The notes beneath the pieces were generated by a model, which was not told where the DNA came from, did not search any database, and saw only the letters and a list, made by a program, of their open reading frames with translations. A DNA stretch of 64,000 bases from NCBI GenBank assembly GCA_951213105.1, contig OX578153.1, positions 52,792,520-52,856,519 of the forward strand. Reading direction: 5' to 3'. Source of the stretch: Amaurobius ferox. Lineage: Eukaryota; Arthropoda; Arachnida; Araneae; Amaurobiidae. The position numbers were made by a program, and so were the translations under genes. Shown here piece by piece: positions 1 through 11,260 of the stretch (the stretch's first letter is position 1; the number at the start of each line of letters is the position of its first letter).

Positions 1-705
1 CCAAATTGGTACCAAGTTCTCCAAATTTATCACCAAGTGTCAAAAACAGACGAAGTGAACAGCATTTCTTACATATAAATGACTGCTGTTGAATTGTTAT
101 ACGTCAAAATGCAAAACTATTACTAAAAGTATTTTCTCTCGCGAATGGAACGAACTAGATTCCGAGAATGATGTTACCAATTTATCGCATATTATTACAT
201 ATGTAAATTGAACAATTTCACAATAATTTATAATTTTTAATTTTATTGGATTTTTTTGATAAATTTATTTGAAACATGTGCGATATCTTGAGAACGATTC
301 CTGCTAGAGATTTAAAGTTTATGTCATTCGTTTTCTAATGAAAAATTATATAGGAAATGATCCTTTGGGTAACATTATTAAAAGTTCTAATTTTTAAATG
401 ATTCTTTCAACGTTTCATTCGAAAATTTGTGGGTGTTCTAAACATACAATTGCGTTTAAAATCAATAGGGTTCCAGTATTCGCTAATTTTAATATTTGCA
501 CCAAATTTCCTTCGAAACGCTCCGTTCTTTCGGGAGATATCGCACAGACTCACGGACACACAGATGCAAACATCACCTCAAAAACTTTCGATACGAGTTC
601 AATTCAGGAATAATTGAAACTTGCTTTTTCGTCGAAAATTCGAATTTGAATTTTCAACCCCGTCACAATATTTCCCAATGCATTATACTATGTATATAGG
701 GAAAG
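1..705 (+). repeat. A-type element, old diverged copy, 5' end outside window
   Basis: The order of blocks matches the other A copies: a cell of ATGGAACGA..GATGTTACC, a TTTTCTAATGAAAAATTA block, a CAGACTCACGGACACAC tract, then the terminal palindrome around 664-707. It is much more diverged than the copies at 57.7-62.2 kb. Orientation is given with the hairpin end first and the palindrome last. Predicted small proteins here are translations of the repeat. Confidence 0.75.
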
Positions 706-1480
706 TGATGACTACATCACCGTTTTTTTCCTACCAGAATTTCATTTTTGAAAGCTGAATTAATCATGGAATGGAAAATGCCTTGAGCATTTTGTAGTAC
801 GATTAAAAGTAATTTTTCCTTTCAACTTTTAATTAGCCATTCATTTTGTAACTTTGGAGCTTTAAAAACTTATTCAAGCTTACATCCACTACTTTGTTTT
901 TCTTCGTATAGCTATAACAGTAGTACCGCATAATTCATCATTGCTCCATCAATATTATAGCTGTTATAAAAACTAATTAATTACTTGAAAATAATCGCAG
1001 CTCAATTAATTTTTCAAAGATAATAATATATGTTATTGCTGTATATTCAATCAAAGCTCTTAGACTAAAGCAATACTAAAAAAGAACAGAATTATTTGAC
1101 AAAATAAAGCCTGCAATTTCCATAGAATCCTCATATCTTCCTCTCTGCTTGTCCCGTTGTGACGTCAAAAAAGTCAAAACTCCTCCCACCCCTAAAAGCG
1201 GCTTTCGTGCGTTTGATGTTTGACCACCCCTGGGGTGTGTGTGTGTGTGTGGGGGGGGGGGCAATCGGTCAAAAGAATCCGAGCACTGCGCTTTATTACG
1301 CCTTCTGGAGTCATACAGTAAAACCAAATGTATCATTAGACTCGTAATAATGCTTGGCATAAAAATTAACTGCAGTTTGGCTGAACTCGACTTTCTCTAG
1401 CCAGGCCCCATATTTTAGTAGAGGTATCTCCCCCCCCCCCCCCTCCTCTCAAATTAAACAAGAAAAATTTGAAAAATCGC
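706..1480. other. AT-rich spacer, no gene seen
   Basis: Holds a GT microsatellite running into a G run (1238-1261) and a 14-base C run near 1430-1443. Short frames on both strands are low complexity. I see no splice-bounded exon, tRNA or transposase motif. Confidence 0.5.
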
Positions 1481-1620
1481 TATCATGGGTCCAAATGATT
1501 ACAATTATAGCATGTTACCCTTCACATTAAAGGGTTTGAAAAAATATTTTGATTGATATCATACTTGACAATGTACCCCTGGGAGGGTGGGTAACTTGCC
1601 CTCCGCGGGGCGCTAATGGC
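1481..1620 (+). repeat. Short dispersed repeat, copy 1
   Basis: The stretch with ATAGCATGTTACCCTTCAC and ATACTTGACAATGTACC recurs at 2890-3030 in the same orientation with scattered substitutions. It abuts family E and D sequence, so it may be part of a larger composite element. Confidence 0.6.
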
Positions 1621-1699
1621 TAATGAATCCTTTTATTCAACTGAATTCTTTTATGTATTAGCTGTACATACTGTTTCCACTTTTTTGTATTAGCTGTAA

Positions 1700-2230
1700 C
1701 ATACATTTTGTAGCTTTTAAAAAGCTGAAATCAACAAATTAACTATTTACTCTTGACAATTGTTTTTGCATTCAATAGATCCATAAAGTATTTTGCCATT
1801 TTGTACTTTTGTTAGTGGTAGGAAAAACGGTATTTTGAGCGGGAAATTAGACGTGCAGCGTTACAAAAACGTTACTAATGATTTTTATTGATGAGCTGTG
1901 ACTACTATTAATGAATCGATATCAAAACGGTTTACAGATGCTAATTTTCCCAGCCTGTTAATAAAATATGGTTAAATACGTTTTTCTTCCCTTATTATAG
2001 AATAGAATAGAACATTTGACATTTAGCTGTAACATACATTTTGTATTTAGTAGAAGAATTCTGCAATTATAAATAATATATTTGTTGATGAAATAACTGT
2101 AATAATAGGTTCCACTCAACTTTGTCAAGCATTCATATTCCATATATCGTTCTAAGGACTTGTGTTTCAGTTATCATTTATATAAACTGCTATTTATGAA
2201 ATGATAGAATACAAACTGATACACGATATT
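1700..2230 (+). repeat. Family E dispersed repeat, copy 1
   Basis: Near-identical to 39610-40190 in direct orientation, from TCAATAGATCCATAAAGTA through AATGAATCGATATCAAAACG to TCATATTCCATATATCG. No protein motif is visible in it. The preserved length of over 500 bp suggests one relatively young family or a segmental copy. Confidence 0.8.
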
Positions 2231-2269
2231 AAAATTAACTGGCCCAACTCGAATTTTTTATACTGAAAT

Positions 2270-2860
2270 CCACTTTTTAGGAACTTTTTTTTTTTTTTCA
2301 AAATTTACAAGATAAATTTTACAAACAGAAGGACGATTTTTTTCGATGAAGTTTTACGCATAGAGTTTAATTACTTGTAGCTCCATGGTCTTAATTTTTA
2401 AATAAAATAAATTATTATAGTATTGTGATGAATGACATGAATGGGAAATTATTTATGAATGAAATGCTGATTTTATAGAGAGAGCCAGGCGTGTTATTTT
2501 TTCTATGACGTCATTTGAATGAATTTCAGTTGTTTTCGATGAAGTTTTCAAATATAATAAATAATCGTAGTATTATGATAATTCTAAAATTATTACCGAG
2601 GAATGTATCACATTTTAGAGATGTTTAAATCAGGCAATTTATATTTCAATGCCGTCATTTGAATGAAGTTCATTTTTTTCGATGAAGGTTTAAGTTTTCA
2701 AATATAATAAATTAATGTAATATTGTGATAAGTTTTAAAATATTACCGAGGAATATATTGCATTTTAGCCATGTTTAAATAAAGTTGCATTGAAGTTGGA
2801 AAGTGTTTCATAATCAATGCTTTAAGCATGATTGATCTTTCTTGTTTCAATATAGAGAGA
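2270..2860 (-). repeat. Family D dispersed repeat with internal tandem modules
   Basis: Reverse-complement relative of 43780-44410 and 37405-37700. Internally it repeats a module of about 150-190 bp with ATTACCGAGGAAT, TTTGAATGAA and CGATGAAG blocks, seen at least twice here. No coding potential is visible. Confidence 0.75.
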
Positions 2861-2879
2861 TTTGAAAGAAAAATTTTGA

Positions 2880-3060
2880 ACAATCGGTATTGTGCATCAA
2901 AATAATTACAGTTATAGCGTGTTACCCTTCACTTTAAAGAGTTTGATAAAATATTTCAATTGATGCCATACTTGACAATGTACCACAAGGCTTGTGGAGG
3001 GGCATTCTCCGAAGGGACTAATGACGTCACGAACAAAAACAAATTGTATTTTTCACAACA
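2880..3060 (+). repeat. Short dispersed repeat, copy 2
   Basis: Second copy of the 1481-1620 sequence, again beside family D and E material. The 3' part (GGGGCATTCTCC..GGGACTAATGACGTCACG) has diverged from copy 1. Confidence 0.55.
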
Positions 3061-3199
3061 ATGATTGAAACTATTAAGTCCTATGATCGTTGAGCCATAA
3101 ATAAACCCTTTTATACCTGATTACGTCAATTTTATTCATATGCTGTCATATTAAAAATATATATAATTTCGAAGTTTCCGCTCGAATTTAAAAAAAAAA

Positions 3200-3487
3200 T
3201 TCTATGTAGTTCTATATTGTTTTTATAACAAGGACGGGTTTAAAGTTTCGTGAAAATCCATTAATATTTATGGCCGCTAATGTGTACACAAGAAATATCG
3301 ACCACAGACATACGAACAGACAGATAGACTGACTGACGGACAGGCAGAAAGACGGACATCACTCAAAAAATAGTCAAAGCATGTTCTGAAGGTCTTAAAA
3401 TATGTATTGGCATCAAAATCTCAAATTCGAAAAAAATCGGGAAAACAATACTTCCTCTATACTGTGTAGCATAGTAAGAAAAGGTAA
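3200..3487 (+). repeat. Family F element 3' end (GACA tract, terminal AAGGTA)
   Basis: Contains a degenerate GACAGAC tract (3315-3355), then CATCACTCAAAAAATAG and a terminal block AATACTTCCTC..GTAAGAAAAGGTA. This mirrors the layout of B-type 3' ends although the sequence differs. It stops 3 bp before the start of the B-type element at 3491, a head-to-tail junction. Confidence 0.55.
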
Positions 3488-3490
3488 AAA

Positions 3491-4432
3491 ATCTGATGTG
3501 GGCAGCACATGACTTTCCCTTCAGACTCAAATTCATATTTTCTTTATTTCTTTAATTATTCATTAGATTGAGTTTAATTGCACCAAATAACACTAAATTA
3601 GCATTTTTAATTTAATTTTTGTTTTTATTTGGTAATTGGACATTTTTCCGAAATCGGCGTAACCAAAATGCAAGAAATCTCAAATACCTTGAGAACGGTT
3701 AGTCCTAAAGCATAATGGAGTGTGCTATATTCTTTTCCTCGTCAAAAAATGCGTATAAAGCAAGAATTTAATTGATACATTCGAGCATACGTAGTTTTTT
3801 ATTTTTTTAGATTTTGGCGATTTTTTGCTGGCCATTTCGTAAAAAATGGCAGGTTGTTCTTTTCCGAATTGTACCAAAATCTAATCAGCACCAGAATATC
3901 CCACAAGTAACTTATCTACCAAATATTGTGAAATTTGGTCAATTAGTATTTTAGATAGAGCGGGTACATGAAATTTTTGCGGGCCATTTCGTACAAAAAG
4001 GCGGGTTCTTCCTTTCCGAACCATACCAAATTCTAATCAGCACCAGAGTATCCTACAAGTAACTTATCGTCCAAATTTTGTGAAATTTGATCGATTAGTA
4101 TTTAACTAGAGTGGATACATGAAATGTTTACGGGCCATTCCGCAAAAAAAGGCGGGTTCTGTTTTTACGAATCCCACCAAAAACTAATCAGCACCAAGGT
4201 CTCACCCAAGTGACTTACGTACCAACTTTTATGAAATTCGGTCCAGTAGTTTTTTAGTTAGAGTGGATACAAAATCTGCACAGACAGACACACACACAGA
4301 CGTCACGCTAAAAATAGTTTTTTCGTATTCTAGAGGTCTCAAAACGTGTAGATCCGTCGAAAACTCGAGTTGCGATTTTCTGTATGATTCCAATACTTTC
4401 CCTATACATTACCATGTATTGCAGGGAAAGTA
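3491..4432 (+). mobile_element. B-type element, full length
   Basis: Starts ATCTGATGTGGGCAGCACATG, which can form a short hairpin, and ends in the palindrome CTTTCCCTATACATTACC..GGGAAAGTA. In between are three copies of a roughly 150-bp module (GCGGGCCATTTCG..CTAGAGTGGATAC) and a GACACACACACAGACGTCAC tract. It has no coding capacity. The ends and microsatellite match non-autonomous Helentron-type elements in layout; that classification is inferred. Confidence 0.8.
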
Positions 4433-4581
4433 AAATGTGCAACTAATTTGCACAAGAGATCGTGTTCATAATATACTGTGCACCAACTTGATTTTTTAAA
4501 AAGACCATACTACCTTTTGATAACAGATTTTGATTCTTCTATATTGCATTTTTGACTGGATTATATGAATTACTGCCTTCA

Positions 4582-5212
4582 GGTATTTTGAAAAAATCGT
4601 CAAAAAATCAAAACCGCTAATAAAGTTACGCAAATAGACATTTCTTATGTAATTTTTCATTAGAAAACGATTGGCATAAATTTTAGAACGCTAACATGAA
4701 CCATTCTCGAGATATTGTACATTTTTCAAAAAAATTATGAAAAAGTCACATAAAAAAAAAAAATTCTTATTGAGAAACATGTTCACTTTTCATATGTAAT
4801 ACCATGCGATAAATTGAGTGACATCATTCTCGTGGATCTAGCTCGTTCCATTCATGAAAAAATATACTTTGAATAATACTTTTGTATTTGAACGCCAATA
4901 GTCATTTATCTGCTGTAAGAATAACTTTTTTCTTAGTGCATAACGCTTGGCGAGATTTTGGCGGAATGTTGCCAACTTGGCGACTTTTTTGAAATGTTGC
5001 CAAATTAATGAAAATCTCGCCAAATGGATAAAAATGATGCTAAATCAATGAAAATGACGACTAATTGTCGAAAATTCAATATCTTGGAAAGAATATTAGT
5101 TTCTAATTATAAAGAATATTAATTCTACTATAAGAAAAACCTATTTTTTTACTGTAAAAATAGTAAATTCATTACATTATATAAGGAAAGTGATGTGTTG
5201 CCCACATCAGAT
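4582..5212 (-). mobile_element. A-type element, truncated at its palindrome end
   Basis: Begins abruptly in the AAAAAATCGTCAAAAAATC block and runs through the GGCGAGATTTTGGCGG region to GTTGCCCACATCAGAT. The palindrome and GT tract are missing. Confidence 0.8.
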
Positions 5213-5344
5213 TTTTTTTATTTTTTTATTTTTTCATTGAAAATGTAATGAAAAACAATTTGGATTCATTAAAGTGTCGAAAAATTTATATGCTTTGACA
5301 CTTCAATGAGACTTATTTTCAATTTTTATCATTTGTAGTATTCT

Positions 5345-5440
5345 TACTTTCCTTATGTACATAATGTATAAATAAAGTATTGTGACGGGGTCGAAAATTC
5401 GAATTCGAGTTTTTGACGGGAGAGCACGTTTCAAGCACGT

Positions 5441-5472
<32 letters not shown>

Positions 5473-6279
5473 TATGTGTGTGTGTGTGTGAAAGTATGTG
5501 TGTGTGTGTGTGTCAGTGAGTCTGTGGAGACGATAACTGACGAACAAATAGACCGATTCGAACCAAATTTGGTACAAAAATCACAATCCGTAACACTGGA
5601 AGCCTATTGTTTTTATACGCAATCGAATGTTCAGAACCCCCCTAAATTTTCGAATGAAATTTTGAAAGAATTGTCAAAAAATCAAAATCACTAAAGTTAC
5701 GCAAATAGACATTTCTTATGTAATTTTTCATTAGAAAACGATTGACATAAAATTTAGAACGCTAACATGAACCGTTCTCGAGATATTGTACATTTTTGAA
5801 AAAAATTATCAAAAAGTCATATAAAATAAAAAAATATATATTTCCTATTGAGAAACATGTTCACTTTTCATATGTAATACCATGCGATAAATTGGGAGAC
5901 ATCATTCTCGTGGATCTAGCTTGTTCCATTCATGACAAAAGATACTTTGAGTAATACTTTTGTATTCGAACGCTAATAGTCATTTATCTGCTGAAGGAAT
6001 AACTTATTTTTTCATCCATAACGCTTGTCGAGATCTTGGCGACGAATTTGGCGGAATGTCGCCCACTTGGCGACTTTTAGAAATGTTGCCAAATTAACGA
6101 AAATCTCGTCAAATGGATAAAAATGACGCTAAATCAATGAAAATGACGACTAATTGTCGAAAATTCAATATCTTGGAAAGAATATTAGTATCTACTATAA
6201 CAAAAACCTACTTTTTTTACTGTAAAATAGTAAATTTATTACATTATATAAGGAAAGTCATGTGTTGCCCACATCAGAT
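5345..6279 (-). mobile_element. A-type element, full length
   Basis: Runs from the palindrome TACTTTCCTTATGTACATAA to TGTGTTGCCCACATCAGAT. It carries an interrupted GT tract (5440-5514) and the TTGGCGA/TCGCCAA-rich block near 6020-6110. No protein is encoded; the predicted 72- and 97-residue frames fall inside the repeat. Confidence 0.85.
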
Positions 6280-6284
6280 TTTTT

Positions 6285-6324
6285 ATATTATATACTCCGT
6301 ACGAAGACCGGAGTATAATAATAT
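6285..6324. other. Long stem-loop beside A-type end
   Basis: The arms 6285-6299 and 6309-6324 are complementary over 15 pairs with one extra base, around the loop TACGAAGAC. It begins a few bases outside the adjacent A-type element and is not part of that family consensus. Confidence 0.7.
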
Positions 6325-6429
6325 AAAAAAAAACTTTATATATTTATCTTATTTCTTTATATATTTTATAATTTATATGTGCTATATATACATTGTTTTA
6401 TTCTAATGAGAAATGTTTTATATACTCAC

Positions 6430-6530
6430 GTGAAATTCAGCCGCACAGAAAGCAGATGAAAGGCTTCAGCCAGTGGACCCGACATGTACACCCGGCCAAA
6501 CAAAACTGACAGCTTGAGATAAGGAAGATA
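6430..6530 (-). CDS. Candidate host exon (101 bp), unidentified protein
   Basis: On the minus strand the segment is preceded by a good acceptor (TTTCTTGCAG, plus 6531-6540) and followed by a canonical donor (GTGAGTATA, plus 6421-6429). The phase-0 frame is open over all 33 codons and starts YLPYLKLSVLFGR, then VYMSGPLAEAFHLL. Composition is balanced and richer in G+C than its flanks, unlike the repeats. I do not recognise the family. The other two frames contain stops. It would be one internal exon of a minus-strand gene with very large introns; the matching exons are not certain in this window. Confidence 0.5.
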
Positions 6531-6540
6531 CTGCAAGAAA

Positions 6541-7033
6541 TGACATAAAAAAATAGTTTAATGAAACAAATTAAATGTACCAACCAATATAAACACAAAA
6601 TTCGAATCCACATTACTTTGGGTCGATTTAATTGTGAGGATATCAAAGGGTCAATGCCACATAAGGATGGAAACAGCCCGGGTTGAGAACTCCAGCATCT
6701 TACCAGTATGCCAAAATACTAACAGGGAAGGTATTACCCGGACCCAAGGCTGAATCTCTGAAACTCAGACCCTAAACTATAAATCAGCCCCTTCCCTCAC
6801 AAAATAAAATTAAATGTCATAAAACTTAAACTGTAATTTTATCTCTGAAGCCATACAATTAGCCTTTTATAATAATGGAACATGAAATGTGCAATAAAAA
6901 TGCAAAATAGGCTTCCATATATATTTTTAATAACTTAACATTTCCTGATAACAGGATAAGTGTAAAGCAATCCAAAGAATTATTGCATATATTTTACAAT
7001 TATTTCTACTATAGCAACTGTAAAGAGCCTTAC
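6541..7033. other. Spacer, no gene seen
   Basis: Single-copy within the window. A moderately G+C-rich patch at 6655-6790 (CAGCCCGGGTTGAGAACTCC) has no open frame of note. It would be intronic if the exon at 6430-6530 is real. Confidence 0.4.
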
Positions 7034-7105
7034 TGTCCCAACCGGGAATCGAACCCTGGATCTTCCAACTGGCCAGCCGACGCTCTACCGTTGAGCTACT
7101 GGGAC
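7034..7105 (-). pseudogene. tRNA-like sequence, degenerate anticodon arm
   Basis: Read on the minus strand it has a 7-bp acceptor stem (GTCCCAG with TTGGGAC), a D arm matching a pol III A box (TAGCTCAACGG) and a T arm matching a B box (GGTTCGATTCC). The anticodon stem pairs poorly (a G-G clash and a C-T clash) and the base 5' of the anticodon is not U, so a working tRNA is unlikely. A related copy lies at 7411-7481 and the similarity extends into both flanks, which favours local duplication over separate SINE insertions. Confidence 0.6.
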
Positions 7106-7410
7106 GAAATTGCTAGCTCTTATTGTCGAAGTGGACTCTGCATTCTTCACTCTCTAATTTCAGATTGGCGTGCAAGTGATATACTGAAACTGGCCACCTT
7201 CTGCTATTTTTTCTTCAGGTTAGCCTCCTGATGCTTTCCTCTAGGTTAGCATCTTGAGTGATCGTTATCGTCACGCTTTGAAATCGGCTCTTAATATTTC
7301 AGAGACCACTGAATCCGTGCTAGTCGTACTAGGGTCACTTTCAGACCTCTGACATCTTTGCACTAACCTGCAGGGTTGATTTGTTCGAGTATTATTGCAA
7401 AGAACATTGC

Positions 7411-7481
7411 TGTCCCAATCGGGAATCGAGCACGAGATCTTCGAACTTTCGGGCCGACGCTCTATCGTTGAGCTACTGGGA
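7411..7481 (-). pseudogene. Second tRNA-like copy
   Basis: Same layout as 7034-7105, with a better anticodon stem (three Watson-Crick or wobble pairs plus one) and loop CCGAAAG, which would place GAA at the anticodon. Position 33 is C rather than U, the B box is changed to GCTCGATTCC, and the first acceptor base is lost. Probably non-functional. Confidence 0.5.
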
Positions 7482-7489
7482 AGGAATTT

Positions 7490-8036
7490 CAAGCTCTTAT
7501 TGCGAAATGGAATCTGCGCAACTTACAATTTTTCAGGAATATATGCCTATCACAGTATGACCTACACGATAAGGCTACTATACATAAGAGATTTAAACTA
7601 CGGTACTTTCCTCGTAAATACTGTCTTAAACAAGTCGTTAGCTATAGGTAAAACCTCATTTGAAGCCTCTGACATAATGCTAAAAACAGAAAATTTATAA
7701 ATTTTAATAGCTATATGGCAATTTTGGAGACTTCTAAAACACGTAAGCCCTATGCATATGCCCCGAATTGTATTTGAACTCTCTCTGCGCACTCATAAGT
7801 AGGCAACTAAATACTGTGTAATCTATAAATCATCCTATATAATTCAGTATTTTATACATGGACGTAGGACAGAAAGTGAAAGTCCCCTTGGTGCAAGTTT
7901 CTTAGGCACTTAGCCCGGCAACCGATGAAAAGTAGTCAGCTTGAAGCAATAGAAGTTAAGTTTCGTCATTCGTGTTGTCACGGTCCAAAGTTAACTTTGA
8001 GAAGAGTTGCCAAACCAACAAGCATTACTACAGTTA
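7490..8036. other. Spacer, no gene seen
   Basis: Short frames on both strands (for example 7598-7792 minus) look random. A patch at 7870-7960 is more G+C-rich but matches no RNA gene I can fold by eye. Confidence 0.4.
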
Positions 8037-8039
8037 AAA

Positions 8040-9328
8040 ATCTGATGTGGGCACATGACTGTCTCTGCAGACTTATATCCACGTTATCTTTTTTACTTTC
8101 CTTATATACATAATAAGGAAAGTATTGTGATGGGGTCGAAAATTCGAATTCGAGTTTTCGACGGAAGAGCACGTTTCAAGCATCCCTGACCACGAATCTA
8201 ACATTTTTGAAGTGATGTCTGTGTGTGTGTGTGAAAATATATGTGTGTGTGTGTGTGTGAAAGTATGTGTGTGTCAGTGAGTCTGTGGAGACGATAACTG
8301 ACGAACGAATGGACCGATTCGAACGAAATCTGGTACAAAAATCACAATCCGTAAACACTGGAAGTCTATTGTTTTTATACGCAATCGAACGTTCAGAAAC
8401 CCCCTAAATTTTAGAGTGAACTTGGCGACTTTTTTAAATGTTGCTAAATTAATGAAAAACTCGCCAAATGGAAAAAAATGGCGCTAAATCAATGACCACT
8501 CATTGATGATGACGACATGGAAAACGACGACTCATTGACGAAAATTCAATATCTTGGAAAGAATATAAATAACTACTATAAAAATAATCTATTTTTTTTT
8601 ACTGTAAAAGTAGTAAATTCGTTGCATTATATAAGGAATGTCATGTGCTGCCCACATCAGATTTTTTTAATTAAATTTAATTCACTTTTAATTCAATTTT
8701 CGTTCTCATTTGATAGCTGGACTTATTTTCAAAGTTGGGGTGGAGAAAATACAAAAAAAAACTAAAATATCTCGAAAATGGCTAGTTCTAGTGCAATGGA
8801 GTTGGTTTTATTCCTTTCATCGTTACAAATTACGTATAAAACAAGCATTTAATGGATATAGTTGAGCATACGTAGTTTTTTATTTTAGATTTTGACGATT
8901 TTGAGGACCATTTTGCAAAAAAAGGCAGCTTATTTTATTTCGAATCGTATAAAAATCTAATCAGCACCAGGATAACTCACAAAAGACTTATCTACAGAAT
9001 TTTGTGAAATTCGATCCATTAGTTTTTCAGCTAGAAGGAATACAGGTTTTTAGGGACTATTTCGCAAAAAAAGGCGGGTTCTTTTATCCCGAATCGTACC
9101 CAAAACTAATACCTACCAAATTTTATGAAATTCGGTCAATTAGTTTTTTAGAGTGGATAAAAAATCTGCACAGACAGACAGACAGACAGACACAGACGTC
9201 ACGCTAAAAATAGTTTTTTCGTATTCTAGAGGTCTCGAAACGCGTAGATCCGTCGAAAACTGGAGTTACGATTTTCGGCATGATTCCAATATTTTCCCTA
9301 TACATTAACATGTATTGCAGGGAAAGTA
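8040..9328 (+). mobile_element. B-type element split by a nested A-type element
   Basis: The B head (ATCTGATGTGGGC..CACGTTATC, 8040-8093) resumes after the A insertion at about 8663 and continues through two GGCCATTT modules, a GACAGACAGACAGACACAGACGTCAC tract and the palindrome ending GGGAAAGTA. About 80 bp of B sequence expected at the insertion point is missing. Confidence 0.7.
8094..8662 (-). mobile_element. A-type element with internal deletion, nested in B-type
   Basis: Palindrome TACTTTCCTTATATAC..GGAAAGTA at the left and GTGCTGCCCACATCAGAT at the right. Some 330 bp between the CCCCTAAATTTT block and the TTGGCGAC block are deleted. Both junctions are T runs. Confidence 0.8.
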
Positions 9329-10181
9329 AAAATAGTTTGTTAATTTTGATGAGGCAATATCAAGGCGTAAACAACTTCCGCAAAAATTTTAAACTGTGTT
9401 GTGCACACAGAATTCAGTGACGTTCAAGGATATTTAGTGACATCGGTGAAGCAAGACAACAGTTATAGTTAACAAATTCGGTCCCTCTTGAGAGCCAGTG
9501 AACAAAATGCGCGCGTTCTTAACTCCAATCTCGTTATATGCGCAGAACGAGGTAAAAATAATTATGTCAGTCATACCCTGGATTAACCCTCCCTCCCCCC
9601 CCCCCACACACCACCATCACCACCACGGCTTAATGTGTGAGGCTTTAAGTTTGTACCTTATTTATCTTATGCGCAAATCCAGCTTTGTCCGAACTAAGGC
9701 TCCTAAATGTACAGACTGGAGCAACAACGACCATCTTCACTTCCAGTTGAAGCGATGGCTGAACATAGCGAAATGAAGATTACTATCTCTTCCTTTTCTC
9801 GATATCTCAAGAAAACTATAATATTTTAGACTATTTTCTTGAATGATTGATACATTTTTTTTTTAAGCAGAACACTTATTTTACAGTTAAATTGAGCAGA
9901 AAATAGCAACCATGTAACATGTGCGCGCCATTGAAATATCACAAGCAAACCATAACTGGCTTTGCTGGTTGGAGTGAAAAGTCAAAATGGCGGTTGCGTG
10001 AGCTTGTATTATTTAGAAGCCTTGGTCTTCAGATACTTCTAGATTTACAGAAAATTAGTAAATTTGTTCAGAACATTTTCTAGATGAGATTTTGAAATCC
10101 CACTTAATAATGATCTAGTAGACATATTTTTCGTCTTTTTGGTTTTGAAAATTTAACTAGCTAACCACATTGTTTAAAAAA
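9329..10181. other. Spacer with simple C tract, no gene seen
   Basis: Contains a C run (about 9592-9604) followed by CACCACCATCACCACCAC. A frame at 9498-9776 reads through these but has no domain. GTCAAAATGGCGGTTGCGTGAG at 9981-10002 resembles a start context but hits a stop at once. Confidence 0.4.
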
Positions 10182-10954
10182 ATCTGATGTGGGCAGCACA
10201 TGACTTTCCTTATATAATACAATGAATTCACTACTTTTACACCAAAAACATAGCTTATTCTTATAGTAGATACTTATATTCTTTTCAAGATATTGAATTT
10301 TCGTCAATTAGTCGTCATTTTTAACCATTTGGCGAGATTTTCGTTAATTTGGTTTTCATTTAAATTTTCATTTAAAAAGTCGTCAAGTTGGCGACATTCC
10401 GCCAAATTCGTCGCCAAAATCTCGCAAGGTGTTATGGAAGGAGAAATAAGTTATTCTTACAGCAGATAAATGATTATTGGCTTTCAAATACAAAATTATT
10501 ACTCAAAGTATTTTTTCTCATGAATAGAACGAGCTAGATCCACAAAAATGATGTTACCAAATTTATCGCATGGTAATACATATGAAAAGTGAACATGTTT
10601 CTCAATAGGAAATATTTTTTTTTAATATTATATGACTTTTTGATAATTTTTTTGAAAAATGTGCAATATCTCGAGAACAGTTAATGTTAGCGTTCTAAAA
10701 TTTATGTCAATCGTTTTCTAATGAAAAATTATATAAGAAATGTCTATTGGCGTAACTTTATTAGCAGTTTTGATTTTTTGAAGATTTTTTCAAAATTTCA
10801 CTCGAAAATTTAGGGGGGGGGGGGGGGAGGTTCTGAACATTCAATTGCGTATAAAAACAATAGGCTTCCAGTGTTTACGGATTGTGATTTTTGTACCAAA
10901 TTTCGTTCAAATCGGTCCATTCGTTCGTCAGTTATCGTCTCCACAGACTCACTG

Positions 10955-10985
<31 letters not shown>

Positions 10986-11119
10986 GACAGACATAACTTC
11001 AAAAATGTCTGATTCGTGATTAGGGGTCCTTGAAACGTGCTCTCCCGTCGAAAACTCGAATTCGAATTTTGGACCCCGTCACAATACTTTCCTTATACTT
11101 TATGTATATAAGGAAAGTA
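10182..11119 (+). mobile_element. A-type element, full length
   Basis: ATCTGATGTGGGCAGCACATG at the left, GGAAAGTA palindrome at the right, a 14-base G run near 10813 where other copies have six, and a CA tract ending in CAGACAGACAGACAT. The region around 10360 holds a small duplication (TTTCATTTAAATTTTCATTTAA). Confidence 0.85.
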
Positions 11120-11260
11120 ATAAATTTTGTTAATTACGGAAAAAGTATGGTAGATCAGAAACCAGAGATTTTTCAGTAAATTAACGGGTCGTTATTTAGC
11201 AAATGACAGAGAGAGTTTCTGTTCTCGGTTTTATCAATCTTTTACACACTGTCATTTGCC

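Noticed and set aside
5440..5514. GT/CA tracts as regulatory Z-DNA or enhancer elements
   Set aside because: They recur at the same position in every A-type element and are part of the repeat.
7860..8036. Small structured RNA gene in the CCCCTTGGTGCAAG..CCCGGCAACC patch
   Set aside because: I could not fold it into any known class and saw no promoter boxes.
9498..9776. Coding gene with HHHHHH stretch
   Set aside because: The histidines come from a CACCAC microsatellite; no domain, splice sites or homology are apparent.
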